Source: Chloracidobacterium thermophilum B
Lineage (GTDB): Bacteria; Acidobacteriota; Blastocatellia; Chloracidobacteriales; Chloracidobacteriaceae
Assembly (NCBI RefSeq): GCF_000226295.1
Contig: NC_016025.1
Coordinates: 744,001-808,000, forward strand
Direction: 5' to 3'
Length of the DNA stretch: 64,000 bases
Below are positions 1 through 8,365 of the stretch, piece by piece. How positions within the stretch are numbered: the first letter of the stretch is position 1; each line of letters starts with the position of its first letter. The position numbers were made by a program, and so were the translations under genes. Below the pieces are notes generated by a model that worked only from the letters and a program-made list of their open reading frames with translations, was not told the DNA's origin and did no database searches.

Positions 1-76
1 ATCATCCCGACATTGGCTGGCTGTTGTAGCCAGAGGTAAACCGCCTGACCGGACGGATTCCAAACCCTGCCGGCAC

Positions 77-1156
77 TTACAGCAGGTCGGCCTGCCGGAT
101 GCGCGGCAGGTAACGACCGTCTTCGGTTGTCGCCAGCCAGCGGACGAGACCTTCCCGAACGGCCACGCGCAGGTCAAAGAGCTTGGCCGGCTCATCAGCG
201 GATACGGTGGCGCGCACGACGATGGAACGTTCGTTGACGTCGCTGACAATCAACCGGCAGACCTGTCCGTTCCAATTCGGGTCCGCTTCACAGAGCCGTT
301 GCAACTCCGCCCGCATGGCGTCCACGGGGACGCCGAAATCCGCCTGCACAAACACGGCGCCGATGAGTTCCGGCGTGTAGCGCGTCCAGTTCTGGAAAGG
401 GCGTTCGAGAAAGTACGACACCGGCAGAATGAGCTGCCGCTTGTCCCACAGCCGGACGACAACGAACGTAAAGGTAAGTTCCTCGATCTGGCCGTACTCG
501 TTTTCGACGATCACTGTGTCGCCGACCCGGATGGGCTGGGTAATGGCAATCTGGATGCCGGCGACGAAGTTCCCAATCGTCTTCTGGGCGGCAATACCGA
601 CCACAACACCCACGAGACCGGCCGAGGCCAGCAGCGAAACCCCAATCGTACGGACAACCTGAAACTGCATCAGAAACAGCGCCGCGCCGACGACGATGAT
701 GCCCACCTGGATAAGCCGCTGCAGAATCGCCAGCCAGGTCGCCGCCGAGCGGCGCCGTTGTTCATCCGTGCTGTTGGCTGCCGCCAGGCGCTGCAGAGCA
801 AACTCCGTTGCCACGGCCACCAGCTCAAAACCCAGCCAGAGGGCGACCAGTGTCAGCGTCACCTTGAAACCGGCTTCAATGCGGTTCTGAACCGACCGGG
901 GCAGTTCGATGAACTCCATCCCCAACGGCAACACCAGCAGCCACAGGAACGCCCGCACCGGATGGCGCAGCGCGTTGTAGGATGGCTCCAGCTCCGCTGC
1001 CGCCCGGCGCACGAGCGCCCGGATGCCGTGGGTCAGCAGCAGGACCAGCCCCCAGACCAGCGCCGCCCAGGCGAGCACAGTGAGCAATTCGAGGTAGGAC
1101 GTACGAAAGAACTGGATGAGGCGCGTCCAGAGCGGATCGACCAGAGCCAGTATCAT
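77..1156 (-). CDS. MscS-family mechanosensitive ion channel
   Basis: A 359-residue membrane protein of the small-conductance mechanosensitive channel family, which opens under membrane tension to release solutes on osmotic downshock. Hydrophobic segments lie near residues 20-40, 70-85, 95-115 and 145-165. They are followed by the Gly/Ala-rich pore helix (around GLVGVVVGIAAQKTIGNF, residues 175-200) and the beta domain with the family signature RVGDTVIVENEYGQIEEL. The C-terminal alpha/beta domain is complete. The ATG is preceded by AGAGG about 10 bases upstream. It lies 13 bases downstream of mqnC on the same strand, so they are probably co-transcribed, although no functional link is obvious. 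Family call is firm; the subfamily is not resolved. Confidence 0.9.
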   Translation of the reverse strand: MILALVDPLWTRLIQFFRTSYLELLTVLAWAALVWGLVLLLTHGIRALVRRAAAELEPSYNALRHPVRAFLWLLVLPLGMEFIELPRSVQNRIEAGFKVTLTLVALWLGFELVAVATEFALQRLAAANSTDEQRRRSAATWLAILQRLIQVGIIVVGAALFLMQFQVVRTIGVSLLASAGLVGVVVGIAAQKTIGNFVAGIQIAITQPIRVGDTVIVENEYGQIEELTFTFVVVRLWDKRQLILPVSYFLERPFQNWTRYTPELIGAVFVQADFGVPVDAMRAELQRLCEADPNWNGQVCRLIVSDVNERSIVVRATVSADEPAKLFDLRVAVREGLVRWLATTEDGRYLPRIRQADLL

Positions 1157-1169
1157 GCCGTGTCAGCCT

Positions 1170-2264
1170 CTATGCGACAGCTTCTGCCGCGGCCGGAGTC
1201 TCCAGCCGGCGGTAGGCCGCATTGCGCTTGCAGGGGATGAAACCGGCTTCCCGGATGATTTGCACCAGCCGGGCTTCGTCGGCGCGATACTTGGCACCGG
1301 CCGCCGAGACGACATTTTCCTCGATCATGATGCTGCCCATGTCGTTGGCCCCACCACGCAGGGCACGCCGCGCCACGTCAAACCCCTGCGTCAGCCACGA
1401 CACCTGCAGGTTGGGAATGTTGCGCAGGTACAGCCGCGCCGCTGCAAACCACCGCAGGTAGATGTCCGGCGCGATGCGGTCTGGAAATACCTTGCCGATG
1501 GGCACGGAATCCGGCTGGAGCGTCCAGGGAATGAAGGCGATGAAACCACCGGTCCGCGCCTGGAGTTCATAGATTTTGCGCAGATGCTCCAGCCGGTGTG
1601 CGTCGGTTTCACCCATGCCGTACATCATCGTGGCCGTGGTCGGGATGCCCAACTCGTGGGCCGTTTCCATAATCGCAAGCCATTCCTGGCTGTTGCACTC
1701 CGTCCGGCGGCGCATGCGAATTTCGTCCACGAGGATTTCGCCGCCGCCGCCCGGAATCGAATCCAGCCCGGCCGCACGCAGCCGCTGCAACACCTCACGC
1801 ACGGAAAGCCGGTTGACCCGCGCGAAGTTCAGAATCTCAGGCGGCGAGAAACAGTGCAGGTGAATGGGATAGCGCGCCTTGAACTGGCGCAGCAGTTCTT
1901 CGTACCACTCCAGCTTGAGGTCGGGATGCAGGCCGCCCTGCATGAGGATGCCGCTGCCGCCAAGCGCCAGTGTTTCCTCCACCTTGCGAAACAGCGTTTC
2001 GTAGTCGTGGACATACCCTTCCGGGTCGCCCGGCTTGCGGTAAAAGGCGCAGAACGTGCACACCGACGTGCAGATGTTCGAGTAGTTGATATTCCGGTCA
2101 ATGACATAGGTCACGACGTTATCCGGGTGCCAGTCAGCCCGCAGGCGGTCGGCCCAATACAACAACTCATCGAGTGGCGCGCGGTAAATCACCTCCAGCC
2201 AGACCTCGGCCGGCGGGCGCTCCCCACAGTACAGGCGTTCAAGCTGGGCGGAAACATCAGTCAT
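1170..2264 (-). CDS. mqnC: Cyclic dehypoxanthinyl futalosine synthase (MqnC), radical SAM
   Basis: Radical SAM enzyme of the futalosine route to menaquinone; it converts dehypoxanthine futalosine to its cyclic form. The cluster motif CTSVCTFC (CX3CX2C) follows a typical [19 protein letters not shown] lead-in (here [13 protein letters not shown]). [12 protein letters not shown] and the C-terminal [19 protein letters not shown] are hallmarks of the MqnC/MqnE/CofH superfamily, and the [13 protein letters not shown] form fits MqnC. The reading frame extends upstream to 2441, but homology begins at the ATG at 2264 ([12 protein letters not shown]), giving 364 residues, normal for the family. No strong ribosome-binding site is visible. 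The host therefore probably makes menaquinone without the classical Men pathway. Confidence 0.92.
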   Translation of the reverse strand: MTDVSAQLERLYCGERPPAEVWLEVIYRAPLDELLYWADRLRADWHPDNVVTYVIDRNINYSNICTSVCTFCAFYRKPGDPEGYVHDYETLFRKVEETLALGGSGILMQGGLHPDLKLEWYEELLRQFKARYPIHLHCFSPPEILNFARVNRLSVREVLQRLRAAGLDSIPGGGGEILVDEIRMRRRTECNSQEWLAIMETAHELGIPTTATMMYGMGETDAHRLEHLRKIYELQARTGGFIAFIPWTLQPDSVPIGKVFPDRIAPDIYLRWFAAARLYLRNIPNLQVSWLTQGFDVARRALRGGANDMGSIMIEENVVSAAGAKYRADEARLVQIIREAGFIPCKRNAAYRRLETPAAAEAVA

Positions 2265-2544
2265 AAGCAGGTCACAAAGACGACACAAAGCAGGCTGCCA
2301 ACGCTTGACGGGCAACCTGAAGCTACACGCCCCACGGTGCCCGGCGCAACGCAACCTTGGGAAAATCACGGGGCCGAAAAACCACGCCGGCCGGACGTGG
2401 CTTCCGCGCATCCGTCGGGCAGCATAATTTCTGCGTGCCAAGTTTTGTACGTTCGACTACACTGGCGTCCGTTTCACCCCTACCCGCCGGACCTGCCGCC
2501 ACACGCCGGTACGGACATCACACTTTGGCGCCTGACCGGAAGCC
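2265..2544. promoter_or_regulatory. Divergent intergenic region mqnC / oxidoreductase
   Basis: This 280-base stretch separates two divergent genes and must hold promoters for both if they are transcribed independently. I could not pick convincing -35/-10 boxes by eye. An upstream extension of the mqnC frame runs through most of it but lacks family similarity. Confidence 0.4.
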
Positions 2545-3951
2545 ATGACCGAACACTTTGACATCGTCATCATCGGGGCCGGCTCCGGCGGGTTGACCGC
2601 GGCCGGCTTTGCGGCGCAGCTTGGCGCCAGGGTGGCCCTGGTCGAAAAGCACCGCATCGGCGGAGACTGCACCTGGACGGGCTGTGTTCCGAGCAAAGCC
2701 CTGCTCAAAGCGGCCAAAGTGGCCCACGAAGTGCGCCAGGCCGGGCACTACGGTATTGTCGCCGAACCGCCCCGGACGGATATGGCGCAGGTGCGGGCCT
2801 ATGTGCGGAGTGTCATTGATGAGATTTACGCCCACGAAGCGCCGGATGAACTGCGGCGCAGCGGGATTGACGTCATTCTGGCGCCGGGGCGCTTTCTGGA
2901 CGCCCAAACCCTGGCGGCCGGCGAGCGCACCCTGACGGCCCGGTATTTTCTCATCTGCACCGGCGCGCATCCCGTCCGCCCTGATCTGGCCGGGCTGGAC
3001 GAGGTGCCATTTCTCACCTACGAAACCATTTTCGACCTCGACGAACTTCCCCGGCGGATGATTGTCGTGGGCGGCGGGCCGATTGGCTGCGAAATGGCGC
3101 AGGCGTTCCAGCGGCTGGGCGCGCAGGTCATCCTTGTTGCAGAACGGCTGCTGCCGAAAGAAGAACCCGAAGTCAGCCAGACGCTTAGAACGGTCTTCGA
3201 GCGGGAGGGCATGCAGTTCATCCCCGGCCGGGCGCGGGCCGCGAGCCGGAAGAACGGAACCATCCGCGTGGAAAGTGAAGCCGGCACGGCCGAAGGCGAC
3301 CTGCTGTTCATTGCTACCGGCCGGCGTCCCAACATCGCGGGTCTTGATCTGGACCGGGCCGGCGTTCAGGCCGATGCCCGTGGCATTCCGGTGGACACAA
3401 GTCTGCGCACCAACGTCAAACACATTTTTGCGGCCGGCGATGTGCTGGGCGGACACCAGTTCACCCACTTTGCCGGCTGGCAGGCCTTTCTGGCCGTGCG
3501 CAATGCGCTTCTGCTCGGCAGCACGACCGGGTTTACGGACATTGTTCCCTGGGTGACGTTCACCGACCCGGAAGTGGCCCACGTCGGGATGACCGAAGCC
3601 CAGGCCCGCACCCGGTATGGAGACACCCTCAAGGTCAGCCGGTGGGAGATGAGCCGCACCGACCGGGCCGTGTGCGATGCCGATACGGATGGCTTTCTCA
3701 AGGTCATCTCGCGCAGCGATGGCACACTGCTTGGCGCGACGATGGTGGCCCCGCGCGCCGGAGAAGCCATTACGGAGTTCACCCTGGCGCTCAACCACCG
3801 GCTCAAGGTGACGGATGTGGCCAACGCCATCCATGCCTATCCGACCTACTCAACGGCGGCACAGCAACTGGCCGCCGGCGTAGCGGTCGAAAACTTCCTC
3901 ACCGGCACGGCCGGCAAGGTCATCCAGAGCCTGTCGAAAATCATGCGCTAG
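2545..3951 (+). CDS. FAD-dependent pyridine nucleotide-disulfide oxidoreductase (MerA/Lpd-like)
   Basis: Two-dinucleotide-binding flavoprotein of the lipoamide dehydrogenase/glutathione reductase/mercuric reductase family, 468 residues. The FAD-binding motif IIGAGSGGLTAA is at residues 8-20, the redox-active disulfide in GGDCTWTGCVPSKAL near residues 40-55, the NAD(P)-binding VVGGGPIGCEMAQ near 172-185, and the second FAD motif TNVKHIFAAGDV near 290. The C-terminal dimer-domain motif reads HAYPTYS rather than the HPTLSE of lipoamide dehydrogenases, as in MerA-like orphan reductases, and the vicinal C-terminal cysteines of MerA are absent. The substrate is therefore unknown; an E3 role is not supported because no 2-oxoacid dehydrogenase genes are nearby. 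Confidence 0.85.
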   Translation: MTEHFDIVIIGAGSGGLTAAGFAAQLGARVALVEKHRIGGDCTWTGCVPSKALLKAAKVAHEVRQAGHYGIVAEPPRTDMAQVRAYVRSVIDEIYAHEAPDELRRSGIDVILAPGRFLDAQTLAAGERTLTARYFLICTGAHPVRPDLAGLDEVPFLTYETIFDLDELPRRMIVVGGGPIGCEMAQAFQRLGAQVILVAERLLPKEEPEVSQTLRTVFEREGMQFIPGRARAASRKNGTIRVESEAGTAEGDLLFIATGRRPNIAGLDLDRAGVQADARGIPVDTSLRTNVKHIFAAGDVLGGHQFTHFAGWQAFLAVRNALLLGSTTGFTDIVPWVTFTDPEVAHVGMTEAQARTRYGDTLKVSRWEMSRTDRAVCDADTDGFLKVISRSDGTLLGATMVAPRAGEAITEFTLALNHRLKVTDVANAIHAYPTYSTAAQQLAAGVAVENFLTGTAGKVIQSLSKIMR

Positions 3952-4032
3952 GCGGCGCATCCTGCCGCCCCCGGACACCGTATGCCCTATGACCTGCCAG
4001 CCCGTTCCTGACGATGCCGCGATGGAATACGT

Positions 4033-4067
4033 TTCGCCGGGTTGGGTCTGTCTGACTGCCCGGCGAA
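4033..4067 (+). repeat. 9-bp perfect inverted repeat upstream of the Tes-like gene
   Basis: TTCGCCGGG at 4033-4041 is matched by CCCGGCGAA at 4059-4067 with a 17-base loop, ending 38 bases before the start of the radical SAM gene. There is no T-run after it, so it may be a leader hairpin, an operator, or a factor-dependent terminator of the upstream oxidoreductase. Confidence 0.5.
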
Positions 4068-4105
4068 GGATTCACCGATGCCTCTGACTGGAGAGAATCA
4101 CCGCC

Positions 4106-5665
4106 ATGAGCGACACCACGACCGTTCCTGAATGTTCACCTGCCACGGCCACTTCCCCGCCTTCTGCAGAACCGCCGCGCAAGCGGGATGCCAACTATGT
4201 GTTTCTGGAACTCACCCGCAGCATTTGCCCCGAATGCACCAAGGTGGTGGATGCCCACATCATCGTCCGCGACAACAAGGTGTTCATGCGCAAACGCTGC
4301 GACTGTGAACGTGCCAGAGGGAAACTCTACGAATCGCTGATTTACAGTAACGCGCAGGCGTATATCACCAACGTACGCTACAACAAGCCCGGCACCATCC
4401 CGCTGCACTTCAACAGTGAAGTCGTGGCGGGCTGTCCGCACGACTGCGGGCTGTGCCCTGACCACCAGCAGCACACCTGTCTGGGCATCATCGAAGTCAA
4501 CAGCGTCTGCAACATGGATTGTCCGCTGTGCTTTGCCGAGGCCGGGCCGGGCTTCAGCCTCACGCTCGAAGAAGTCCAATCCATTCTGGATGATTTCGTC
4601 CGGGCGGAAGGCCGCGCCGAGGTGGTGCAGTTTTCCGGCGGTGAGCCGACGGTGCATCCGCAGATTCTGGACTTTCTGCGCGAAGCCCAGAAGCGCCCCA
4701 TCAACCTCATCATGCTCAACACGAACGGCAAGCGCATCGCCCGCGACGACGCCTTCCTTGACGAACTGGCGGAGATTCAGCCGGCGCTGTACTTCCAGTT
4801 TGACGGTTTTGATCGGGAGACCTACCGCATCATCCGGGGTGAGCCGGATATTCTCGAAGAAAAAATCCGTGCTCTCGACCGTCTGGCAGCCAAAGGGCTG
4901 ACGGCCGTCCTCGTGCCGGCCATTGAGCGCGGCATCAACGACCACGAAGTCGGACGCATCGTCAAATTCGCCATGGAGCACCCGGCGGTGCGCGGCGTCA
5001 ACTTCCAGCCGGCCTTCCACGCCGGACGCCACCTGGAACACGATCCGCTCCAGCGGATGACGATTCCCGACATCCTGGACCTCATCGAGACGCAAACCGA
5101 CGGGCTGTTCCGCAAAAGTGACTTCGTACCCGTGCCATGCTGTTTCCCGACCTGCAACTCGGTGACGTACGCCTTCGTCGAGAATGGCACGGTCACGCCG
5201 CTGCCGCGCATCGTCAACGTGTATGACTATCTGGATTACATCACCAACAAGGTCATGCCGGACTACAGCGCCGAGATCAAAATTGCCCTCGAAGGCTTGT
5301 GGTCATCTTCGACGGCCCCCGGCACGGCCAAATCGGCCCGCGACCTTCAGATGTCCTGTCAGGCCTGTGGCTTCGAGTCGCTGAGCATCGGCGAAATTGC
5401 CGACCGGATGAAGATGATCATGCTCCAGGACTTCATGGACCCCTACACCTTCAACCAGAAAAATCTCATGAAGTGCTGCAAGGAGTTCCTGCTGCCGGGC
5501 GGCAAACAGGTGCCCTTCTGCGCCTACAACACCATCGGCTATCGCCAGCAGGCGCGGGAACAGCTCGAAGCCCTGGAGTGGGAGCGCAAGCTGGCGCGTA
5601 AGGAAGGCAAACCCTTTCAGGTCCGCCCCATCACCTTTTCCTTTCCCCGGGAGCCAAAAGCATGA
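4106..5665 (+). CDS. Tes-like radical SAM protein, candidate membrane-spanning lipid synthase
   Basis: A 519-residue radical SAM enzyme resembling the archaeal tetraether synthase (Tes) family and its bacterial relatives, which join lipid tails by carbon-carbon coupling. N-terminal cysteines form a CPEC (41-44) plus CDC (65-67) site. A second Cys group, CPHDCGLC at 110-117 with C125, precedes the radical SAM motif CNMDCPLC at 135-142. FSGGEPTVHP follows as the SAM-binding GGE segment, and a further Cys-rich C-terminal region includes CQACGF and KCCKEF. This multi-cluster layout is characteristic of that family. The ATG has GGAGAG upstream. The stop overlaps the next methyltransferase start (ATGA), so the two are coupled. 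In an acidobacterium the expected product is iso-diabolic acid; that assignment is inference. Confidence 0.75.
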   Translation: MSDTTTVPECSPATATSPPSAEPPRKRDANYVFLELTRSICPECTKVVDAHIIVRDNKVFMRKRCDCERARGKLYESLIYSNAQAYITNVRYNKPGTIPLHFNSEVVAGCPHDCGLCPDHQQHTCLGIIEVNSVCNMDCPLCFAEAGPGFSLTLEEVQSILDDFVRAEGRAEVVQFSGGEPTVHPQILDFLREAQKRPINLIMLNTNGKRIARDDAFLDELAEIQPALYFQFDGFDRETYRIIRGEPDILEEKIRALDRLAAKGLTAVLVPAIERGINDHEVGRIVKFAMEHPAVRGVNFQPAFHAGRHLEHDPLQRMTIPDILDLIETQTDGLFRKSDFVPVPCCFPTCNSVTYAFVENGTVTPLPRIVNVYDYLDYITNKVMPDYSAEIKIALEGLWSSSTAPGTAKSARDLQMSCQACGFESLSIGEIADRMKMIMLQDFMDPYTFNQKNLMKCCKEFLLPGGKQVPFCAYNTIGYRQQAREQLEALEWERKLARKEGKPFQVRPITFSFPREPKA

Positions 5666-6486
5666 GCACCATCGCTGGAACCTTTGCCGGAGAGTCCACC
5701 GCCCCGGAGGCGGTCAAGTCCTGTTGTGCGCAGTTTTATGAAAGCGATGTGGTGCGCTTTCTGTTCGGTGAGTCTTTTCATCCGGGCGGGCTGGCGCTGA
5801 CCGAACGGCTGGGGCAGGTGCTTGGCCTTCGGGCCGGCGCGCGCGTACTCGATGTCGCGGCCGGACGCGGCACAAGCGCCCTGCATCTGGCGGAAACCTT
5901 TGGTTGTGAAGTGGTCGGCGTGGATTTCGGCGCTGAAAACGTGCGCCTGGCCAACGAAGCCGCCGCCGTGCGCGGACTGGCCGACCGGGTTCGGTTTGTC
6001 GTCGGCGACGCCGAACGGCTCGCCGCCGATGCCGCCAGCTTCGACGCCATCGTGTGTGAGTGCGCCTACTGCACCTTCCCGGACAAGCCCCAGGCGGCGC
6101 GGGAGTTTTTCCGCGTGCTGAAACCCGGCGGGCAGGTTGGCCTCAGTGATCTGACGCGGCGCGGGCCGCTGGCTCCGGAACTGGAGACCCTGCTCGCCTG
6201 GGTGGCCTGCATTGCCGATGCGCAGCCGGTGGAAACCTATGTGGCGCTGCTCGGTGCAGCCGGGTTTGCGCCGGGACTTGTGGAAAACCACGACGCGGCG
6301 CTGGCCGACATGGTGGCGGGTGTCCGGGCGAAAATTCTGGGCGCGGAACTCATGGTGGCCCTGAAAAAGCTCACACTGCCGGATGTGGATTTCCCCAGGG
6401 CCAAGCAGGTCACACAAAGCGCCGCCGCAGCCATCGAGCGGGGGGAACTTGGCTACGCCATCATCACGGCGGTCAAGCCGTCCTGA
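5662..6486 (+). CDS. Class I SAM-dependent methyltransferase coupled to the Tes-like enzyme
   Basis: A 274-residue Rossmann-fold methyltransferase. Motif I is VLDVAAGRGTSALHLA near residue 60, then an acidic GVDF at the end of beta 2, and the post-I region with VVGDAERL. The N-terminus carries a conserved-looking Cys pair in SCCAQFYESDVVRFLFG, followed by SFHPGG, a pattern I associate with a bacterial methyltransferase family that accompanies radical SAM genes. Its start overlaps the stop of the Tes-like gene, implying translational coupling and a joint pathway. The substrate cannot be read from sequence; a lipid or a lipid-derived intermediate is the contextual guess. Its end overlaps the convergent methyltransferase by 14 bases. 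Confidence 0.8.
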   Translation: MSTIAGTFAGESTAPEAVKSCCAQFYESDVVRFLFGESFHPGGLALTERLGQVLGLRAGARVLDVAAGRGTSALHLAETFGCEVVGVDFGAENVRLANEAAAVRGLADRVRFVVGDAERLAADAASFDAIVCECAYCTFPDKPQAAREFFRVLKPGGQVGLSDLTRRGPLAPELETLLAWVACIADAQPVETYVALLGAAGFAPGLVENHDAALADMVAGVRAKILGAELMVALKKLTLPDVDFPRAKQVTQSAAAAIERGELGYAIITAVKPS

Positions 6487-7183
6487 GCTGGGCTTCCTGA
6501 GCCGGCGACCGGGCCTGCCAGGCGGTAATGTAACCGAAGGCCGTCGGAATCTCGGCGCAGACTTCGACGGCCGTCAACCCGGCGGCCTGCAGAAGCCCCG
6601 GCAGCGCGCCCTGCACGTGCGCTTCCGTGGCATCGAAGCCGTCAAAGAGACGCACTGGGAGGAAAGCCAGCCGCTCCAGCCAGGTACGTGGCGCGTCGTA
6701 ATCGGCCAGCAGCAGCCTTCCCTCCGGGCGCAGGACGCGCCGGATTTCCCCCAGTGCCTGTTCTTTCTGCGGCGTCGTCAGATGGTGAAAGACCAGCGAA
6801 GTCACGACAGCGTCGAAGCAGCCGTCGGGAAAGGGCAGCCGGGTGGCCGAGGCTGCCAGCAGCGACCAGTTGACCCTCTGCTGCCGCCCTTTCTGTTCGG
6901 CCAGCGCCAAGGCGTCCGGGTCGGCGTCCACGCCGAACAACCGGGCTTCAGGTTGCCGCTCGTGCAGGCGGAGGAGCAGGGTGCCCGTACCGCAGCCCAC
7001 GTCCAGAACGGACTGCCCCGGCACCAGGGGAAGCAGCTCAGACAGACGGCGCTTGAGGAAGTCATCCCGCACGGCCACCCTGGCCACGACATCGAACCAA
7101 GGCGTCAGAGCCGTAAAGGCCAGCGCCGGACGAAACTCCGGTGTGGGCAATGTGGCGCGTCGTTCAGGGAAGTCGGTTGGCAC
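6473..7183 (-). CDS. Class I SAM-dependent methyltransferase
   Basis: A methyltransferase of about 236 residues with motif I VLDVGCGTGTLLLRLHE, an acidic GVDAD after beta 2, and the motif DAVVTSLVFHHL followed by EIRRVLRPEGRLLLADYD, typical of ubiquinone/menaquinone-type small-molecule methyltransferases. The frame stays open to 7279, but the GTG at 7183 is preferred because GGAGG lies at 7195-7199, 11 bases upstream. It converges on, and overlaps by 14 bases, the preceding methyltransferase. The true substrate is unknown. Confidence 0.75.
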   Translation of the reverse strand: MPTDFPERRATLPTPEFRPALAFTALTPWFDVVARVAVRDDFLKRRLSELLPLVPGQSVLDVGCGTGTLLLRLHERQPEARLFGVDADPDALALAEQKGRQQRVNWSLLAASATRLPFPDGCFDAVVTSLVFHHLTTPQKEQALGEIRRVLRPEGRLLLADYDAPRTWLERLAFLPVRLFDGFDATEAHVQGALPGLLQAAGLTAVEVCAEIPTAFGYITAWQARSPAQEAQLRTA

Positions 7184-7441
7184 GGGCGTAGAGACCTCCA
7201 GACAAAAAATGCGGTGGGGGAAACCACCGCGCAAGCAGAGAGGAGGAATGTACACTACGCCACGAGCAACCGTAGCCACGTCTGCCGGGCAAGTGCCGGG
7301 CAGGCCAGCCGGCTACCGTTACTCTCAAGGCGGGTTGAACTGTGACGTATTGGAAAAGTTCCAGAAAAATTCCGGTCTTTTTTACCTGCACCGGTGATGC
7401 GGCGGAAAGCACCCGGCAGGCTTTACAAGCTGTGCCTGCCG

Positions 7442-7759
7442 CTATTCGGCCGGCTCGATGGTACACAGCAGCGGAAACTCATTGGCACGGGCAAGCTGAA
7501 TGGTCTGCATCATCTTGGTTTCGGCAATCTCGTATGGATAGATGCCGGCCACGCCGATGCCCCGCCGGTGCACGTTGAGCATGATGCGCGTGGCTTCGCT
7601 TTCCGAGTGATGGAAAATGTGCTGGAGGACGTACACGACAAAGGGCATCGTCGTGTAGTCGTCGTTGTGGAGCAGGACGCGAAACATCGGCGGTTCCTTG
7701 GTTGTCGTATGCTCTTTGACGAGCACGCCCTCATCGCGGTCTGGTGTCAGCTTCGGCAT
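7442..7759 (-). CDS. clpS: ATP-dependent Clp protease adaptor ClpS
   Basis: A 105-residue adaptor that delivers N-degron substrates to ClpA/ClpC-ClpP. The signature VLLHNDDYTTMPFVVYVL, with the acidic pair that contacts N-terminal residues, is followed by IMLNVHRRGIGVAGIYPYEIAETK, matching the family along its length. The ATG has a purine-rich GGGGGGAGAG just upstream. It lies 14 bases downstream of a small membrane protein gene on the same strand. clpA/clpC is not in the window. Confidence 0.93.
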   Translation of the reverse strand: MPKLTPDRDEGVLVKEHTTTKEPPMFRVLLHNDDYTTMPFVVYVLQHIFHHSESEATRIMLNVHRRGIGVAGIYPYEIAETKMMQTIQLARANEFPLLCTIEPAE

Positions 7760-7773
7760 GGCTACTCTCCCCC

Positions 7774-7971
7774 CTACTGGATGTCACCGGTGGTCTTCGC
7801 AGGTGTGGCCGCGAGGCCCTTCCCTGACCGCAGGACTGCCTGCCGGCAGCCACAGGCGGAGGTGCAGCCTGGCGCTGGCGACTGCCACGCCCGTACGGCC
7901 TGCCACGCACGGTGGAGCAAGAAACCGGCTGCCCCGGCGACAACCATCAGGCTGATCCAATCCTGCATCAT
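7774..7971 (-). CDS. Small single-pass membrane protein with Cys cluster
   Basis: A predicted 65-residue protein with one hydrophobic helix (around DWISLMVVAGAAGFLLH) followed by a cytoplasmic tail containing CTSACGC. The layout resembles small FeoB-associated Cys-rich membrane proteins, but no feoB is adjacent. The start at 7971 (or the ATG immediately after it) is supported by AGGAAA upstream; the longer frame reaching 8166 shows no coding character in its first half. It sits directly upstream of clpS and is probably transcribed with it. Function unknown. Confidence 0.5.
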   Translation of the reverse strand: MMQDWISLMVVAGAAGFLLHRAWQAVRAWQSPAPGCTSACGCRQAVLRSGKGLAATPAKTTGDIQ

Positions 7972-8365
7972 CGGTTTCCTTTCCCTGACCGGTATCCCCA
8001 ATCGCCGTACATCACGCCAAGACATCCCTGGCGGCCCCGGTCTCCAGCCCACATCAGCCGCCCACACCTGCTGATTCGCCCAAGCAGGTACGACTTCCCC
8101 ATAATTTCTACCTATGTGGTCATTCCAAGTAAACCATCCCCGGCTGGCTCGCTGCCTGCGGAACACGGTACGCAGACCAACCGACAGAAGCCTGGTTGGT
8201 GACTATTGTCCTGTGTCAAGCGCGTGTCGTGTCTCCACATTGCAGCCCCCGATGGACATGCCGCGCGAAAGTGATGCACGGGCTGGTTATGTCTGCTAAC
8301 GTACCCACCCGACGTCATGTTCACCACGGCGAAACGGTTGTGTACGGACACAGTTTCGCCCGCTC
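7972..8365. other. 394-base divergent intergenic region
   Basis: No gene is supported here. It separates the clpS unit (minus) from the ABC1-kinase gene (plus) and should contain both promoters. The only clear structure is an inverted repeat, ACCAACC at 8176-8182 and GGTTGGT at 8194-8200 (11-base loop), without a T-run on either strand; it could be an operator. Confidence 0.45.

Noticed and set aside
299-1240. Long open frame antisense to mscS
   Set aside because: It has no recognisable motif, is rich in Gln/Arg/His as expected for a complementary frame of a GC-rich gene, and covers a well-supported channel gene.
2518-3834. 438-codon frame antisense to the FAD oxidoreductase
   Set aside because: Only a mirror of codon bias; the sense strand carries all expected flavoprotein motifs.
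2545-3951. Bona fide mercuric reductase or lipoamide dehydrogenase
   Set aside because: The C-terminal vicinal Cys pair of MerA and the HPTLSE motif of lipoamide dehydrogenase are both missing; only the wider family is supported.
3989-4087. 32-codon frame in the leader of the Tes-like gene
   Set aside because: It lacks a ribosome-binding site, covers the leader hairpin, and nothing suggests conservation; a leader peptide cannot be ruled out but is unsupported.
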